From Pseudomonadota bacterium (GTDB taxonomy: Bacteria; Pseudomonadota; Gammaproteobacteria; Steroidobacterales; Steroidobacteraceae): a stretch of 64,000 nt of DNA. Of the stretch, positions 52,863 through 61,316 are shown piece after piece (the stretch's first letter is position 1; the number at the start of each line of letters is the position of its first letter). The notes beneath the pieces are model-generated. The model did no database searches. It had not been told where the DNA came from and worked only from the letters and a program-made list of their open reading frames with translations. Location of the stretch: NCBI GenBank assembly GCA_025356815.1, contig JANXQL010000156.1, forward strand, positions 37,331-101,330, read 5' to 3'. Both the position numbers and the translations under genes were made by a program.

Positions 52863-53550
52863 CCGCCTTCGGATCCGGCAGATGCGGCAGGGCGTTGAAG
52901 GTGACGAGGCTGCGCCTGCGGTCGGAGTGACGGATTTCGGTCAAGCTGGTGTTCTTGACCACCGCCGACAGGTCGATGACCCGATCATCGTCGATGCCCA
53001 GCACCCAGCCGGCCGCCGACGAGACCAGCCCGCCCGAGGTGAACGCGACCGCATTGCCGGGCCCCGTGCACGTCCGCTCCAGCGCGCGCAGCGAGCGCGC
53101 GCGGAACTCCTCCCACGGCTCGACGTCCGCCACGACCACGGTGCCGCGTGCCCACTCGCCCATGATCTGCAGGTAATGCCGAAAGAACGAGCGGATCATC
53201 CGTTCGCGCTCAGCGCCGCCCGGATCGTGCGGTGCGCGCTCCCCGCCGATCGTGCCGCGCTGCTCGAGCACGTGCCGCACGACCGTGAGGCCGTCGTGCT
53301 CGTCGAGCTCAGGTGCCTCGATCGCGGTCGGCAGGCTCAGCCCATGCGCGGCATAGGCGGCCACGACGCCGTCCAGGGTCTGGCGGTGGCGTCGACGCGG
53401 TCCGACGTAGATCGTGTCGAACGCGACGCCGTGGCGCACCCAGTGTTCGCCCAGTGCCCGCGCCTGCGCGTGACCGGCCTGCGACAGCTGATCGTAGTCG
53501 GCGTCGAAGAACGACGCCTGTCCGTGGCGCACGAGAGTCAGTAGGCCCAT
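52849..53550 (-). CDS. histidine phosphatase (phosphoglycerate mutase-like) family protein
   Basis: The catalytic RHG motif is at the N-terminus (LTLVRHGQASFFDADYDQLSQAGHAQARALGEHW), with Arg in YVGPRRRHRQTL, Glu in ELDEHDGL, and the second His region replaced by AVAFTSGGLVSS. The usual GHG at this late position reads TSGG, so the second catalytic His seems absent; similar members exist and may still be active. It has 233 residues. It is the last gene of the marR-emrA-emrB unit, 6 nt after emrB, and overlaps the convergent permease by 14 nt. Confidence 0.88.
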   Translation of the reverse strand: MGLLTLVRHGQASFFDADYDQLSQAGHAQARALGEHWVRHGVAFDTIYVGPRRRHRQTLDGVVAAYAAHGLSLPTAIEAPELDEHDGLTVVRHVLEQRGTIGGERAPHDPGGAERERMIRSFFRHYLQIMGEWARGTVVVADVEPWEEFRARSLRALERTCTGPGNAVAFTSGGLVSSAAGWVLGIDDDRVIDLSAVVKNTSLTEIRHSDRRRSLVTFNALPHLPDPKAVTAV

Positions 53551-53556
53551 GGGAGG

Positions 53557-55077
53557 TCAGTGTCCTGCGTCGGCCATCATGGCCGGGGTCGAAGGCGCGG
53601 CGCGGCGCGGGCGCAGTGCGAGCAGCATCGGCAGCGTCAGCAGCGTGCACGCGGCCAGCAAGTAGAAGTCGTTGGCGTAGGCGATTGCCGTCGCCTGACG
53701 GCCGATCTCGCCGACCAGCACGCCGGTGGCCGTGTTTGCGCCGGGCGGGCCGCCGACCTGCGCCCAGCGCGCGTACGAGAACGGCGTGAAGTACTCGGAC
53801 AGGTAGCTCTGGTTGACCTGTGCCGAGCGCGCCAGCAGTGCGACCGTCATCGACACGCCCACCGAGGCGCCGATATTGCGAAGCAGCGTATGCAGGGAGC
53901 CGGCCTCGGTCCGCGCCCGGTCGGGCAGCGTCGAGAAGCCTACCATCGTCAGCGGCATGAACGTCAGCGGCGTGCCGAAGCCCTGGATCACACCGGTCAG
54001 CACCACTTCGCCCGGCTGCGTGTCGACGCTGAAGCTGCCCATCATCCACAGCGACGCCGCGGCGGCGAGGATGCCGATCACCATCGTCTGCCGCGGCCCG
54101 ATGGCGGAGGACAGCCGCGCGCCGACCATCATCGCGACGATCGCCGACAGGCCGCGCGCGGCGACCAGCCAGCCGGCCTGTGTCGGCGTGTAGCCCTTGA
54201 GGTACTGCAGGAAGCCCGGCAGCAGCACGCTCGGCGAGATGATCGTGATGCCGACCACGAACATCATGACCAGCGATACGGTGAAGTTGCGATCCTGGAA
54301 CAGGTGCAGGTCGACGAACGGATCGCGCGCCGTATTCGTGTGCACGAGGAACATGTACAGCGCCACTACGGAGAAGAACGCATAGCCGACCACTTCGGTG
54401 GCCTCGAACCAGTCCACGGTCTGGCCGCGATCGAGCATCAGCTGGAACAGGCCCAGGCCCAGCGACAGCAGGACGAAGCCGAGCATGTCGAAAGGCCGGC
54501 GCGTGTCGGGCTCGCTCCTTGGCACCGAGGCCATCAGCGATGCCCAGGCGATCGCCCCGATCGGTACGTTGATGAAGAACGCCCAGCGCCAGGACCAGGT
54601 GTCGGTCAGCCAGCCGCCGAGCGTGGGGCCGATGACCGGCCCCACCATGACGCCCATGCCCCACAGCGCCATCACGCGCGCGTGCTGATCGCGCGGGAAC
54701 TCGCGCAGCAGGACGACCTGCGACAGTGGGATCAGCGCGGCGCCGAACGCGCCCTGCACCATCCGGAACACCACCATTTCCGTCAGGCCCGTCGCGATGC
54801 CGCACAGCACCGACACGGCCGTGAAGCCCGCGATCGCGATCGAAAGAATCTGTCGCAGTCCGTAGCGGGTCGCGAGCCAGCCGGCGAGCGGGGTCGCGAT
54901 CGCGCTGACGACGATGTAGGAGGTGACGATCCACGCCGCCTGGTCCTGCGTCGCCTGCAGCGAGCCCTGCATGTGCGGCAGCGCGACGTTGACGATCGTC
55001 GAGTCGACCGCGTACAGCATGGTCGCCAGCATCGAGGCGATCCCGACCAGCAGCAGCGAACGGGGGCGCGCAGTCAT
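53557..55077 (-). CDS. emrB: EmrB/QacA family drug efflux MFS transporter
   Basis: A DHA2-type H+ antiporter with 14 TM helices in 506 residues. Motifs: AVDSTIVNVALPHMQGSLQATQDQAAWIVTSYIVVSAIATPLAGWLATRYGLRQI (motif D1 and A), VLLREFPRDQHARVMALWGMGVMVGPVIGPTLGGWLTDTWSWRWAFFINVPIGAI (motif C, GPVIGPTLGGW). It forms a tripartite pump with EmrA encoded just upstream; the outer-membrane channel is not in the window. Confidence 0.95.
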   Translation of the reverse strand: MTARPRSLLLVGIASMLATMLYAVDSTIVNVALPHMQGSLQATQDQAAWIVTSYIVVSAIATPLAGWLATRYGLRQILSIAIAGFTAVSVLCGIATGLTEMVVFRMVQGAFGAALIPLSQVVLLREFPRDQHARVMALWGMGVMVGPVIGPTLGGWLTDTWSWRWAFFINVPIGAIAWASLMASVPRSEPDTRRPFDMLGFVLLSLGLGLFQLMLDRGQTVDWFEATEVVGYAFFSVVALYMFLVHTNTARDPFVDLHLFQDRNFTVSLVMMFVVGITIISPSVLLPGFLQYLKGYTPTQAGWLVAARGLSAIVAMMVGARLSSAIGPRQTMVIGILAAAASLWMMGSFSVDTQPGEVVLTGVIQGFGTPLTFMPLTMVGFSTLPDRARTEAGSLHTLLRNIGASVGVSMTVALLARSAQVNQSYLSEYFTPFSYARWAQVGGPPGANTATGVLVGEIGRQATAIAYANDFYLLAACTLLTLPMLLALRPRRAAPSTPAMMADAGH

Positions 55078-55093
55078 GGCGTCCGCCGTCCGC

Positions 55094-56173
55094 TCAGTGG
55101 CCGCGGCCGAACCAGCGGTCGAAGCGGGTGTGGGCGCCCGTGTCGATCCGCACCGAGGCGCTCATGCCGTCGCGCAGCGGCGGGTCGTCGCGGCCCGGCT
55201 GCAGCACGATGCGCACCGGGATGCGCTGCACGACCTTGACCCAGTTGCCCGAGGCATTTTGCGCCGGCAGCAGCGAGAAAGCGGCGCCGGTCGCCTGCGC
55301 GATGCTCTGGACACGGCCGGTCCAGCGATGGGCGGCGTAGGTGTCGATGTCGATCTCGACCGGCTGCCCCGCCCGTACCCACTCCAGGTCGGTCTCCTTG
55401 AAGTTCGCCTCCACCCAGACGGAGCGATCGCTGACGATCGCGAACGCCGGCCGGCCGGCGTCGAGGTGACTGCCAATCTTCGGCAGGTGGCTGATCACGC
55501 CGGCCTGCGGGGCGTACAGCCGCGCGTGGCCGAGGTCGACCCGCGCTCGCTCGAGATCGTCCGCGGCGGCACGCACCGGCGGGTAGTCGTCGACCGGGCG
55601 GTCGGCGCGACCGCCGAGCCGGGCCAGCAGTTGGGCGCGCTGCAGCTCGAGCACGCTGATGGTGCCGGTCGCGATATCTGCGGCGCGGTGCGCGGTGTCG
55701 AGGGTCGCTGCCGGCACGAGCCTGCGCTGCGCAAGTTCGTTCTGCCGGCCGAAGTCGCGTTCGGCGTACTCCGCGGCCCGGCGGGCGACGGCGATTTCGC
55801 CGCTCTTCTCGAGAAAGGAGGCCTTCGCGCCGGCAAGCTCGGCGCGCGCCGAGGCCAGCCGTTCGGCGGCGCTGTCCACCGCGATGCGCAGCAGCGTGTC
55901 GTCGAGCGCGAGCACCGCCTCGCCCGGGCGCACCTGCGCGTTCTCGGCGACCAACAGCTCGCGCACGTCTCCCGGGACCTGCGGGGCGACGTCGACGCGG
56001 TCGCGTTGCACGTAGGCATTGTCGGTGTCGACGTAGCGACCGCCGCTGCCGTACGCGTAGATCGCCGCGGTCGTCACCAGCAGTGGCACGCCCCACAGCA
56101 GCAGGCGCCGTCGCCAGCCGGGCGCGCGCTGCTCGACGAGCAGCGCAGGCTCAGCCCGGGTCTTCGCGTCCAT
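55094..56173 (-). CDS. emrA: EmrA-type membrane fusion protein
   Basis: The periplasmic adaptor of the EmrAB pump: one N-terminal TM helix (RRRLLLWGVPLLVTTAAIYAYGSGG), the hallmark YVDTDNAYVQRDRVDVAPQVPGDVRELLVAENAQVRPGEAVLALDD lipoyl half, a long alpha-helical hairpin (about 90-210), second lipoyl half (YAPQAGVISHLPKIGSHLDAG) and beta-barrel (VWVEANFKETDLEWVRAGQPVEIDIDTY). I use ATG 56173 (MDAKTRAEPALLVEQ), 2 nt after the marR stop. It has 359 residues. Confidence 0.95.
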   Translation of the reverse strand: MDAKTRAEPALLVEQRAPGWRRRLLLWGVPLLVTTAAIYAYGSGGRYVDTDNAYVQRDRVDVAPQVPGDVRELLVAENAQVRPGEAVLALDDTLLRIAVDSAAERLASARAELAGAKASFLEKSGEIAVARRAAEYAERDFGRQNELAQRRLVPAATLDTAHRAADIATGTISVLELQRAQLLARLGGRADRPVDDYPPVRAAADDLERARVDLGHARLYAPQAGVISHLPKIGSHLDAGRPAFAIVSDRSVWVEANFKETDLEWVRAGQPVEIDIDTYAAHRWTGRVQSIAQATGAAFSLLPAQNASGNWVKVVQRIPVRIVLQPGRDDPPLRDGMSASVRIDTGAHTRFDRWFGRGH

Positions 56174-56175
56174 CG

Positions 56176-56640
56176 TCACGCGTCTCCGGCCAGGTTCATC
56201 CGCAGGCGCAACAGCAGCGCAAACAGCCGTTCGCACTCGCGCTTGGGCAGGCCGCGCGTCGCGCGCTCGCTGGTCAGGGTCGCGATTTGCGCCATCCTCG
56301 CCAGCGGCGCCTCGCCGCGCGCCGCGACGTAGACGAGAAACGCCCGCCGGTCGGCCGGGTCAGCCTGGCGCCGCACGTAGCCCTTCTTCACGAGCCGGTC
56401 GACCATGCGACCGAGCGTGACGGGGGTGACATCGAGGATCGCGGCCAGCTCCGCCTGGCGGCTGCCCGGCTCGCGCGCCACGTAGAAAAGCAGCCGCGAC
56501 AGCGCAGGTGTGAGCCCGAGCGCGGTGCCACGCGAACGGAAGTCGCGGCGCATCAGGCGCACGACATCCGCGAGCAGGAACGCCAGCGGCGGCTGGCTGC
56601 CGGCCTCGGCCTTGTGGTAAGCGTTGCTCATAGTAAGCAT
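56176..56640 (-). CDS. MarR family transcriptional regulator
   Basis: A 154-residue winged-helix repressor: LTPALSRLLFYVAREPGSRQAELAAILDVTPVTLGRMVDRLVKKGYVRRQADPADRRAFLVYVAARGEAPL, the canonical MarR helix-turn-helix and wing with D-x-R-D/A-x-R. It heads the emrAB operon and so most likely represses it, responding to pump substrates. Two in-frame ATGs (56640 and 56631) are possible; the second gives MSNAYHK. Confidence 0.93.
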   Translation of the reverse strand: MLTMSNAYHKAEAGSQPPLAFLLADVVRLMRRDFRSRGTALGLTPALSRLLFYVAREPGSRQAELAAILDVTPVTLGRMVDRLVKKGYVRRQADPADRRAFLVYVAARGEAPLARMAQIATLTSERATRGLPKRECERLFALLLRLRMNLAGDA

Positions 56641-56670
56641 AGGGTATCAAAAGGGCTGGCGACTGTCGCG

Positions 56671-56686
56671 GCCCCCTCGCGGGGGC
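56671..56686 (-). terminator. short hairpin between fadE and marR
   Basis: GCCCCC-TCGC-GGGGGC forms a 6-bp GC stem 20 nt downstream of the fadE stop. On the minus strand it is followed after about 20 nt by CCCTTTTG, so the T-run is distant; termination is possible but not strong. Confidence 0.4.
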
Positions 56687-56705
56687 ACGTCGCGTGTCCA
56701 GTACT

Positions 56706-59150
56706 TCAGGCGGCGGGAGCCTGCGCGGCCAGCTCGTGCGGCGCGAAGTCGTCCACGTTGACGAGCGCCATGACCTTGCCGTCGTAGTCGCGCAGGAAAG
56801 CGGCTTCGTCGGCGGTCAGGATGCCGGCGTGGAGGGCCTGCTCCACCTGCCCCGGCAGGTCGAGCGCGGTCACCCGGCCGGTCTTCACGCCCTCGACGCG
56901 GAGACGCTTCTCCAGCGGCTCCGCCGTCAGCGACAGGACCAGCGCCTCCTGCAGCAAGCCGAGCGGGTTGCTGGCCTCGACGGTCGTGTAGATACCGCTC
57001 GTCAGGCGGTCGCGCGCCTCGGACGGCGTCATGACCAGCTCGACCACCTGCCGGCCGAGCCGATCACCCGGTGCCGAGTAGGTTAACCCGCGGGGGAACA
57101 CCAGCAGCCGCATGAACGTGCCCAGCCAGCGCACAGGGAAGTTTCGCAGGAAGCCGTGCAGTTGCTCCTGCGCGCTGTACAGCAGGTGCCGGCACGCCCA
57201 CTCGACCAGCCGCTGGTCAGCCTCGGGACGCCCCTGGTTCGCATGGTGCTTGAGCACCATCGACGCCAGGTACATCGAGGCGAGTACGTCGGCGAGGCGG
57301 GCGGAGAGCATTTCCTTCTTCTTGAGGTAGCCGCCGAGCGACAGCATCGCGACGTCGCTGACAAACGCGAAGCTCGCGCTGAAGCGGTTGATGTGCTGGA
57401 AGTAGCGTGTCGCGGGACCTGCCTGCGGCACGCGCGTGAAGCGCGCGAGCGTCAGTGCCATCACGAGCGAACGGGCGGCGTTCGACAGCGTGAAGCCGAT
57501 GTGGCCGAACAGCGCCCGGTCGAACTCGGCGAGGCCCCGCTCGCGGTTGGGATCCTTGGCCGCGTTCATCTCGCGCAGCACGTACGGGTGGCAGCGCACC
57601 GCGCCCTGGCCAAAGATGATCAGGTTGCGCGTGAGAATGTTGGCGCCCTCGACCGTGATCGCGATCGGTACCGCCTGGTAGCCGCGGCCGAGGTAGTTGT
57701 GCGGCCCGAGGCAGATGCCCTTGCCGCCGTGGACGTCCATCGCGTCGTTGGCGACGCGGCGGCCCATCTCGGTACAGTGGTACTTCAGCATGGCCGACGG
57801 TACCGAGGGCTTTTCGCCGCCGTCGATTGCGCCGGCGGTCACCGAGCGGGCCGCGTCCATGATGTAGGTCAGTCCGGTCATCCGGGCGATGACCTCCGAG
57901 ACGCCCTCGAACTGACCGACCGAGGCGTTGAACTGGCGCCGGATGCGGGCGTAGGCGCCGGTGGCGTAGACGCCCGCCTTGGCGCCGCCGGTGGTGTTCG
58001 ACGGCAGCGAGATGCAACGGCCGACCGACAGCTGCTCGACCAGCATGCGCCAGCCCTGGCCGGCCATCTTCGCGCCGCCCACCAGGCAGTCCACCGGCAC
58101 GAACACATTGTGTCCCTGGATGGGGCCGTTCTGGAACGGCACGTTCAGCGGGAAGTGCCGGCGGCCGATCGTGACGCCCGGGGTGTCGCGCGGGATCAGC
58201 GCGACGGTGATGCCGGGATCGGCGTTGTCGCCGAGCAGGTGGTCGGGATCGAGCAGCCGGAACGCGAGTCCGATGACCGTCGCCACGGGCGCGAGGGTGA
58301 TGTAGCGCTTGGAGAAGTTCAGCCGGATGCCGACTACCTCCTGCCCCTGCCACTGGCCGCGGCAGACGACGCCGGTATCCGGCAGCGAGGCGGCATCGGA
58401 GCCGGCCCGTGGGCCGGTCAGCGCGAAGCAGGGTATCTCCGCGCCGCATGCCAGCCGCGGCAGGTAGTGCGCCTTCTGCGCATCGGTGCCGTAGTGAAGC
58501 AGCAGCTCCGCCGGCCCGAGCGAGTTCGGCACCGCGACGGTCGAGCTCAGGGTTGCGCTGCGACTGGCGAGCTTCACGAGCACGCACGAATGGGCGTAGG
58601 CCGAAAACTCGAGCCCGCCGTAGCGCTTGGGGATGATCATCGCGAAGAAGCCACGCGACTTTAGGAACTCCCACACCGCCGGCGGCAGGTCGGCGCGCTG
58701 GTGGGTGACTTCCCAGTCGTCGGTCATGCGGCAAAGCTCTTCGCAGGGCCCGTCGAGGAACGCCTTTTCCTCGGCGGTCAGCACCGGCGCCGTCGATGAC
58801 ATCAGCTTGTCCCAGTTGGGACCGCCGGTGAACAGCTCCCCATCCCACCAGACCGTGCCCGCCTCGAGTGCCTCGCGCTCGGTCGTAGACATTGACGGCA
58901 GCATGCGCCGATAGATGCGCAGGAACGGGCGGGTCACGAAGGTGAGCCGCAGCGGCGCGACGTTCAGCAGGAGCAGGGGCAGGAAGGCGATCCCCAGCAG
59001 CGCCTTCCAGGGCCAGACTGCGGCGCCCCACAGCGCGTACGCCAAGAGCAGTAGGCCGAGCATGATGCTGGCGTGGAGCAGCGTGCTGCGCCGATAGGCG
59101 AGGTAGAGGGTCGTGCCGACGAACGCGAACAGCCAGATCAGGCTCAGCAT
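56706..59150 (-). CDS. fadE: acyl-CoA dehydrogenase FadE
   Basis: FadE performs the first oxidation of fatty acid beta-oxidation. Its N-terminus has two membrane-type helices (MLSLIWLFAFVGTTLYLAY, HASIMLGLLLLAYALWG), typical of the FadE form and absent in mitochondrial-type dehydrogenases. FAD-dependent core: FAMIIPKRYGGLEFSAYAHS, CFALTGPRAGSDAASLPD, LNFSKRYITLAPVATVIGLAF, MDVHGGKGICLGPHNYLGRGYQAVPIAITVEGANILTRNLIIFGQGA. It has 814 residues, the same as E. coli FadE. GGAG precedes ATG by 6 nt. A TATGAT-type -10 is at 59183-59188 on the minus strand. Confidence 0.96.
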   Translation of the reverse strand: MLSLIWLFAFVGTTLYLAYRRSTLLHASIMLGLLLLAYALWGAAVWPWKALLGIAFLPLLLLNVAPLRLTFVTRPFLRIYRRMLPSMSTTEREALEAGTVWWDGELFTGGPNWDKLMSSTAPVLTAEEKAFLDGPCEELCRMTDDWEVTHQRADLPPAVWEFLKSRGFFAMIIPKRYGGLEFSAYAHSCVLVKLASRSATLSSTVAVPNSLGPAELLLHYGTDAQKAHYLPRLACGAEIPCFALTGPRAGSDAASLPDTGVVCRGQWQGQEVVGIRLNFSKRYITLAPVATVIGLAFRLLDPDHLLGDNADPGITVALIPRDTPGVTIGRRHFPLNVPFQNGPIQGHNVFVPVDCLVGGAKMAGQGWRMLVEQLSVGRCISLPSNTTGGAKAGVYATGAYARIRRQFNASVGQFEGVSEVIARMTGLTYIMDAARSVTAGAIDGGEKPSVPSAMLKYHCTEMGRRVANDAMDVHGGKGICLGPHNYLGRGYQAVPIAITVEGANILTRNLIIFGQGAVRCHPYVLREMNAAKDPNRERGLAEFDRALFGHIGFTLSNAARSLVMALTLARFTRVPQAGPATRYFQHINRFSASFAFVSDVAMLSLGGYLKKKEMLSARLADVLASMYLASMVLKHHANQGRPEADQRLVEWACRHLLYSAQEQLHGFLRNFPVRWLGTFMRLLVFPRGLTYSAPGDRLGRQVVELVMTPSEARDRLTSGIYTTVEASNPLGLLQEALVLSLTAEPLEKRLRVEGVKTGRVTALDLPGQVEQALHAGILTADEAAFLRDYDGKVMALVNVDDFAPHELAAQAPAA

Positions 59151-59228
59151 GGGCGGCTCCGGACCAACGGCGAATACTGCCCATCATAGCGCACGGCGGG
59201 CGCAGCAGAATCAGGGCTTAACGTCGAA

Positions 59229-59244
59229 AAACGACCGGTCGTTT
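59229..59244. promoter_or_regulatory. perfect 16-bp palindrome AAACGACCGGTCGTTT upstream of fadE
   Basis: A gapless perfect palindrome 79 nt upstream of the fadE start and 84 nt beyond the marC stop, so fadE is the only gene it can precede. Palindromes of this type, with outer AAACG/CGTTT, are typical operators of TetR-family repressors of fatty-acid degradation (FadR/PsrA-like). A second short palindrome, TTGTCGACAA, is at 59250-59259. The regulator is not in the window. Confidence 0.65.
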
Positions 59245-59327
59245 CTGAGTTGTCGACAATATCGAACACGCACCGGCTGGCGGCTGGATCCCCGGGCTGG
59301 CGACGACCCGGAAGCGGGCCGCCCGGC

Positions 59328-60002
59328 TCAGTTCGCGGCCGCCGGGGTCCCGGTGAACGGCAGGGTGCTCAGCAGCTGGAAGGCGCCGCTCCAGGCGATC
59401 TGGATGCCGATGCAGAACAGGATGAACGCCGTCAGTCGCACGACTACGGCGGTACCGGTCGGGCCGATGGCCCGGGCCAGCCTCGCCGACTGGCGGTAGG
59501 AGACGTAGATCAGCACCGCGAGCAGCAGCACCGCGAGGATGGTCTCGGCGAAGAACTCGAATGCGGCCACGACACTGTTCGGCCGATTGGCGCCGATCGA
59601 GATCGCCACCGAGATCGTGCCCGGCCCCGTGGTCAGCGGCATGGTGAACGGATAGAACGCGAGCCGGCTCGGGGTCGCGGCGTCGGGCAGGGCCGCCGTG
59701 GTGTCCGTCGTGCGCTGCTCGGTCGCATCCGGACCGCTGAGCATCCGCCAGCCGGACATGGCGATGACGATCCCGCCTGCGACGCGCAGCACCGGCACCG
59801 AGACGCCGAAGAAACTCAGCACGTAGGCGCCCACGTACAACGACACCGCGACGATCGCGAACGCGTAGATCGCCACCCAGCGCGACAGCTTCGCGCGCAG
59901 ACGCGGATCGAAGCCCTGCGTCGCGGTGTAGAAGATGAACGCGCTCGACAGCGGGTTGACGATCGAGAAGAGCGCCGTGAACGCGAGCAGGAACGTCGTC
60001 AA
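59328..60002 (-). CDS. MarC family membrane protein
   Basis: A 224-residue inner-membrane protein with six helices. Family features: [24 protein letters not shown] at the N-terminus, [41 protein letters not shown] and [22 protein letters not shown]. Its function is unclear; the name comes from an early link to multiple antibiotic resistance that was not supported. The start is TTG, overlapping the mdh stop as TTGA, so it is coupled to mdh. Confidence 0.92.
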   Translation of the reverse strand: MTTFLLAFTALFSIVNPLSSAFIFYTATQGFDPRLRAKLSRWVAIYAFAIVAVSLYVGAYVLSFFGVSVPVLRVAGGIVIAMSGWRMLSGPDATEQRTTDTTAALPDAATPSRLAFYPFTMPLTTGPGTISVAISIGANRPNSVVAAFEFFAETILAVLLLAVLIYVSYRQSARLARAIGPTGTAVVVRLTAFILFCIGIQIAWSGAFQLLSTLPFTGTPAAAN

Positions 60003-60976
60003 ATGAGGTCCTTGACTCCGTCACGCTCCTCGCGCAGTTCGGCTTCCGTCGCCTTCATGCGCGCGCGACTGAACTCGTTGATCTCGAGGCCCTGCACGAT
60101 CTTGTACTTACCGTTGGAGGTGGTGACCGGGTAGGAATAGATCACGCCCTCCGCGATGCCGTAGCTGCCGTCCGACGGGATGCCCATGCTGACCCAGTCG
60201 CCCGGCGCCGTGCCGAGCATCCAGGTGCGCACGTGATCGATCGCCGCCGAGGCAGCCGATGCCGCCGACGACGCGCCACGCGCCTTGATGATCGCCGCGC
60301 CACGCTGCTGCACCGTCGGAATGAACGTGTCCGCGTACCACGCCTGGTCGACAAGCGACAGGGCGGCCTTGCCGTTCACGCTCGCGTGGTGCAGGTCCGG
60401 ATACTGCGTAGCCGAGTGATTGCCCCAGATGATCGCGCGCTTGATGTCGTTGACGTGCGAGCCGGTCTTCTCGGCCAGCTGCGCGAGCGCGCGGTTGTGG
60501 TCGAGCCGCGTCATCGCGGTGAAGTTGCCAACGTCGATGTCCTTCGCGTTGCGGCTCGCGATCAGTGCGTTGGTGTTCGCGGGATTGCCGACGACGAGCA
60601 CCTTGATGTCGCGACGCGCGACATCGTTGATGGCACGACCCTGCACGGAAAAGATCTGCGCGTTTGCGAGCAGAAGGTCCTTGCGCTCCATGCCAGGACC
60701 GCGCGGACGCGCGCCGACCAGCAGTGCCACGCCGCAGTCCCTGAACGCGACGTTCGCATCATCGCTGGCGGTGACGCTGTTGAGCGTCGGGAACGCGCAG
60801 TCGGATAGCTCCATCACCACGCCCTGCAGCGTGCCGAGGGCGGGCGTGATCTCGAGCAGCCGCAGGTTCACCGGCTGATCGGGTCCGAGCATCGCGCCGG
60901 ACGCGACGCGGAAGGCGAGTGCGTAGCCGATCTGGCCCGCGGCGCCGGTGATCGTGACGTTGATAGGCTGCTTCAT
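59999..60976 (-). CDS. mdh: malate dehydrogenase (NAD, cytosolic-type)
   Basis: Mdh oxidises malate to oxaloacetate, substrate of GltA. NAD-binding [22 protein letters not shown], substrate loop [18 protein letters not shown] (the Arg pair), [27 protein letters not shown] (Arg and Asp) and the catalytic His in [17 protein letters not shown]. It has 325 residues and belongs to the type of Mdh found in beta- and several gammaproteobacteria, not the E. coli type. GGGAG precedes the ATG. Confidence 0.96.
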   Translation of the reverse strand: MKQPINVTITGAAGQIGYALAFRVASGAMLGPDQPVNLRLLEITPALGTLQGVVMELSDCAFPTLNSVTASDDANVAFRDCGVALLVGARPRGPGMERKDLLLANAQIFSVQGRAINDVARRDIKVLVVGNPANTNALIASRNAKDIDVGNFTAMTRLDHNRALAQLAEKTGSHVNDIKRAIIWGNHSATQYPDLHHASVNGKAALSLVDQAWYADTFIPTVQQRGAAIIKARGASSAASAASAAIDHVRTWMLGTAPGDWVSMGIPSDGSYGIAEGVIYSYPVTTSNGKYKIVQGLEINEFSRARMKATEAELREERDGVKDLI

Positions 60977-61213
60977 CGTGTGCTCCCGTGGTGACTGCGG
61001 TGCAGCATTCTAGCGGACGGCTTCAAAACCGAGGTCGCAGATGCGATTCGGCCATTCCTGGGACTCCTCCAGAACGCGCCGAGCCGGCATTTTGGCCCTA
61101 CCGGCTGCCCTCGTGCATCCGTAGCGCGCTCTTTTTCATCTGTAACCCATTGTTTTAATGAGCCGTAGAAAGAATCCTCGCGATTTCTTCAAAAAAGACT
61201 TGCACGAGTCTAC

Positions 61214-61235
61214 GTGTTGTAGTTAACTACAACAC
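61214..61235. promoter_or_regulatory. perfect 22-bp palindrome GTGTTGTAGTT/AACTACAACAC, candidate GntR operator
   Basis: A gapless perfect palindrome about 80 nt before the repeat-peptide gene. It lies just downstream of TTGCAC (61200-61205), which could be a -35, so a bound protein would cover the -10/start region and repress. The GntR gene 0.5 kb downstream is the natural candidate, since YtrA-type regulators bind long palindromes before their own operons. Confidence 0.7.
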
Positions 61236-61250
61236 CAGAAGAGCACACCA

Positions 61251-61294
61251 CTTCCCGGGCGGGAAGCGGGGCTCACCGGAGGCAGAGCCTCCGG
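61251..61294 (+). promoter_or_regulatory. two perfect hairpins in the 5' leader of the repeat-peptide gene
   Basis: CTTCCCG-GG-CGGGAAG (61251-61266) and CCGGAGGC-AGA-GCCTCCGG (61276-61294) lie in series before AAAGGAG. The second loop arm (GCCTCC) could pair alternatively with the ribosome-binding site. They may stabilise the RNA or control translation. Confidence 0.5.
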
Positions 61295-61316
61295 GCAACG
61301 ACCAAAGGAGTGAGTC

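Larger units (their letters stand above)
60977..61316. other. 340-nt intergenic region between mdh and the GntR/ABC locus
   Basis: No gene is supported here. The mdh-proximal part has a TAGAAT on the minus strand (a possible -10). The middle (about 61125-61200) is AT-rich. The right part holds, in order, the dyad AGACT-TGCACG-AGTCT (61197-61212), the 22-bp palindrome, two GC hairpins and AAAGGAG. Confidence 0.6.
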
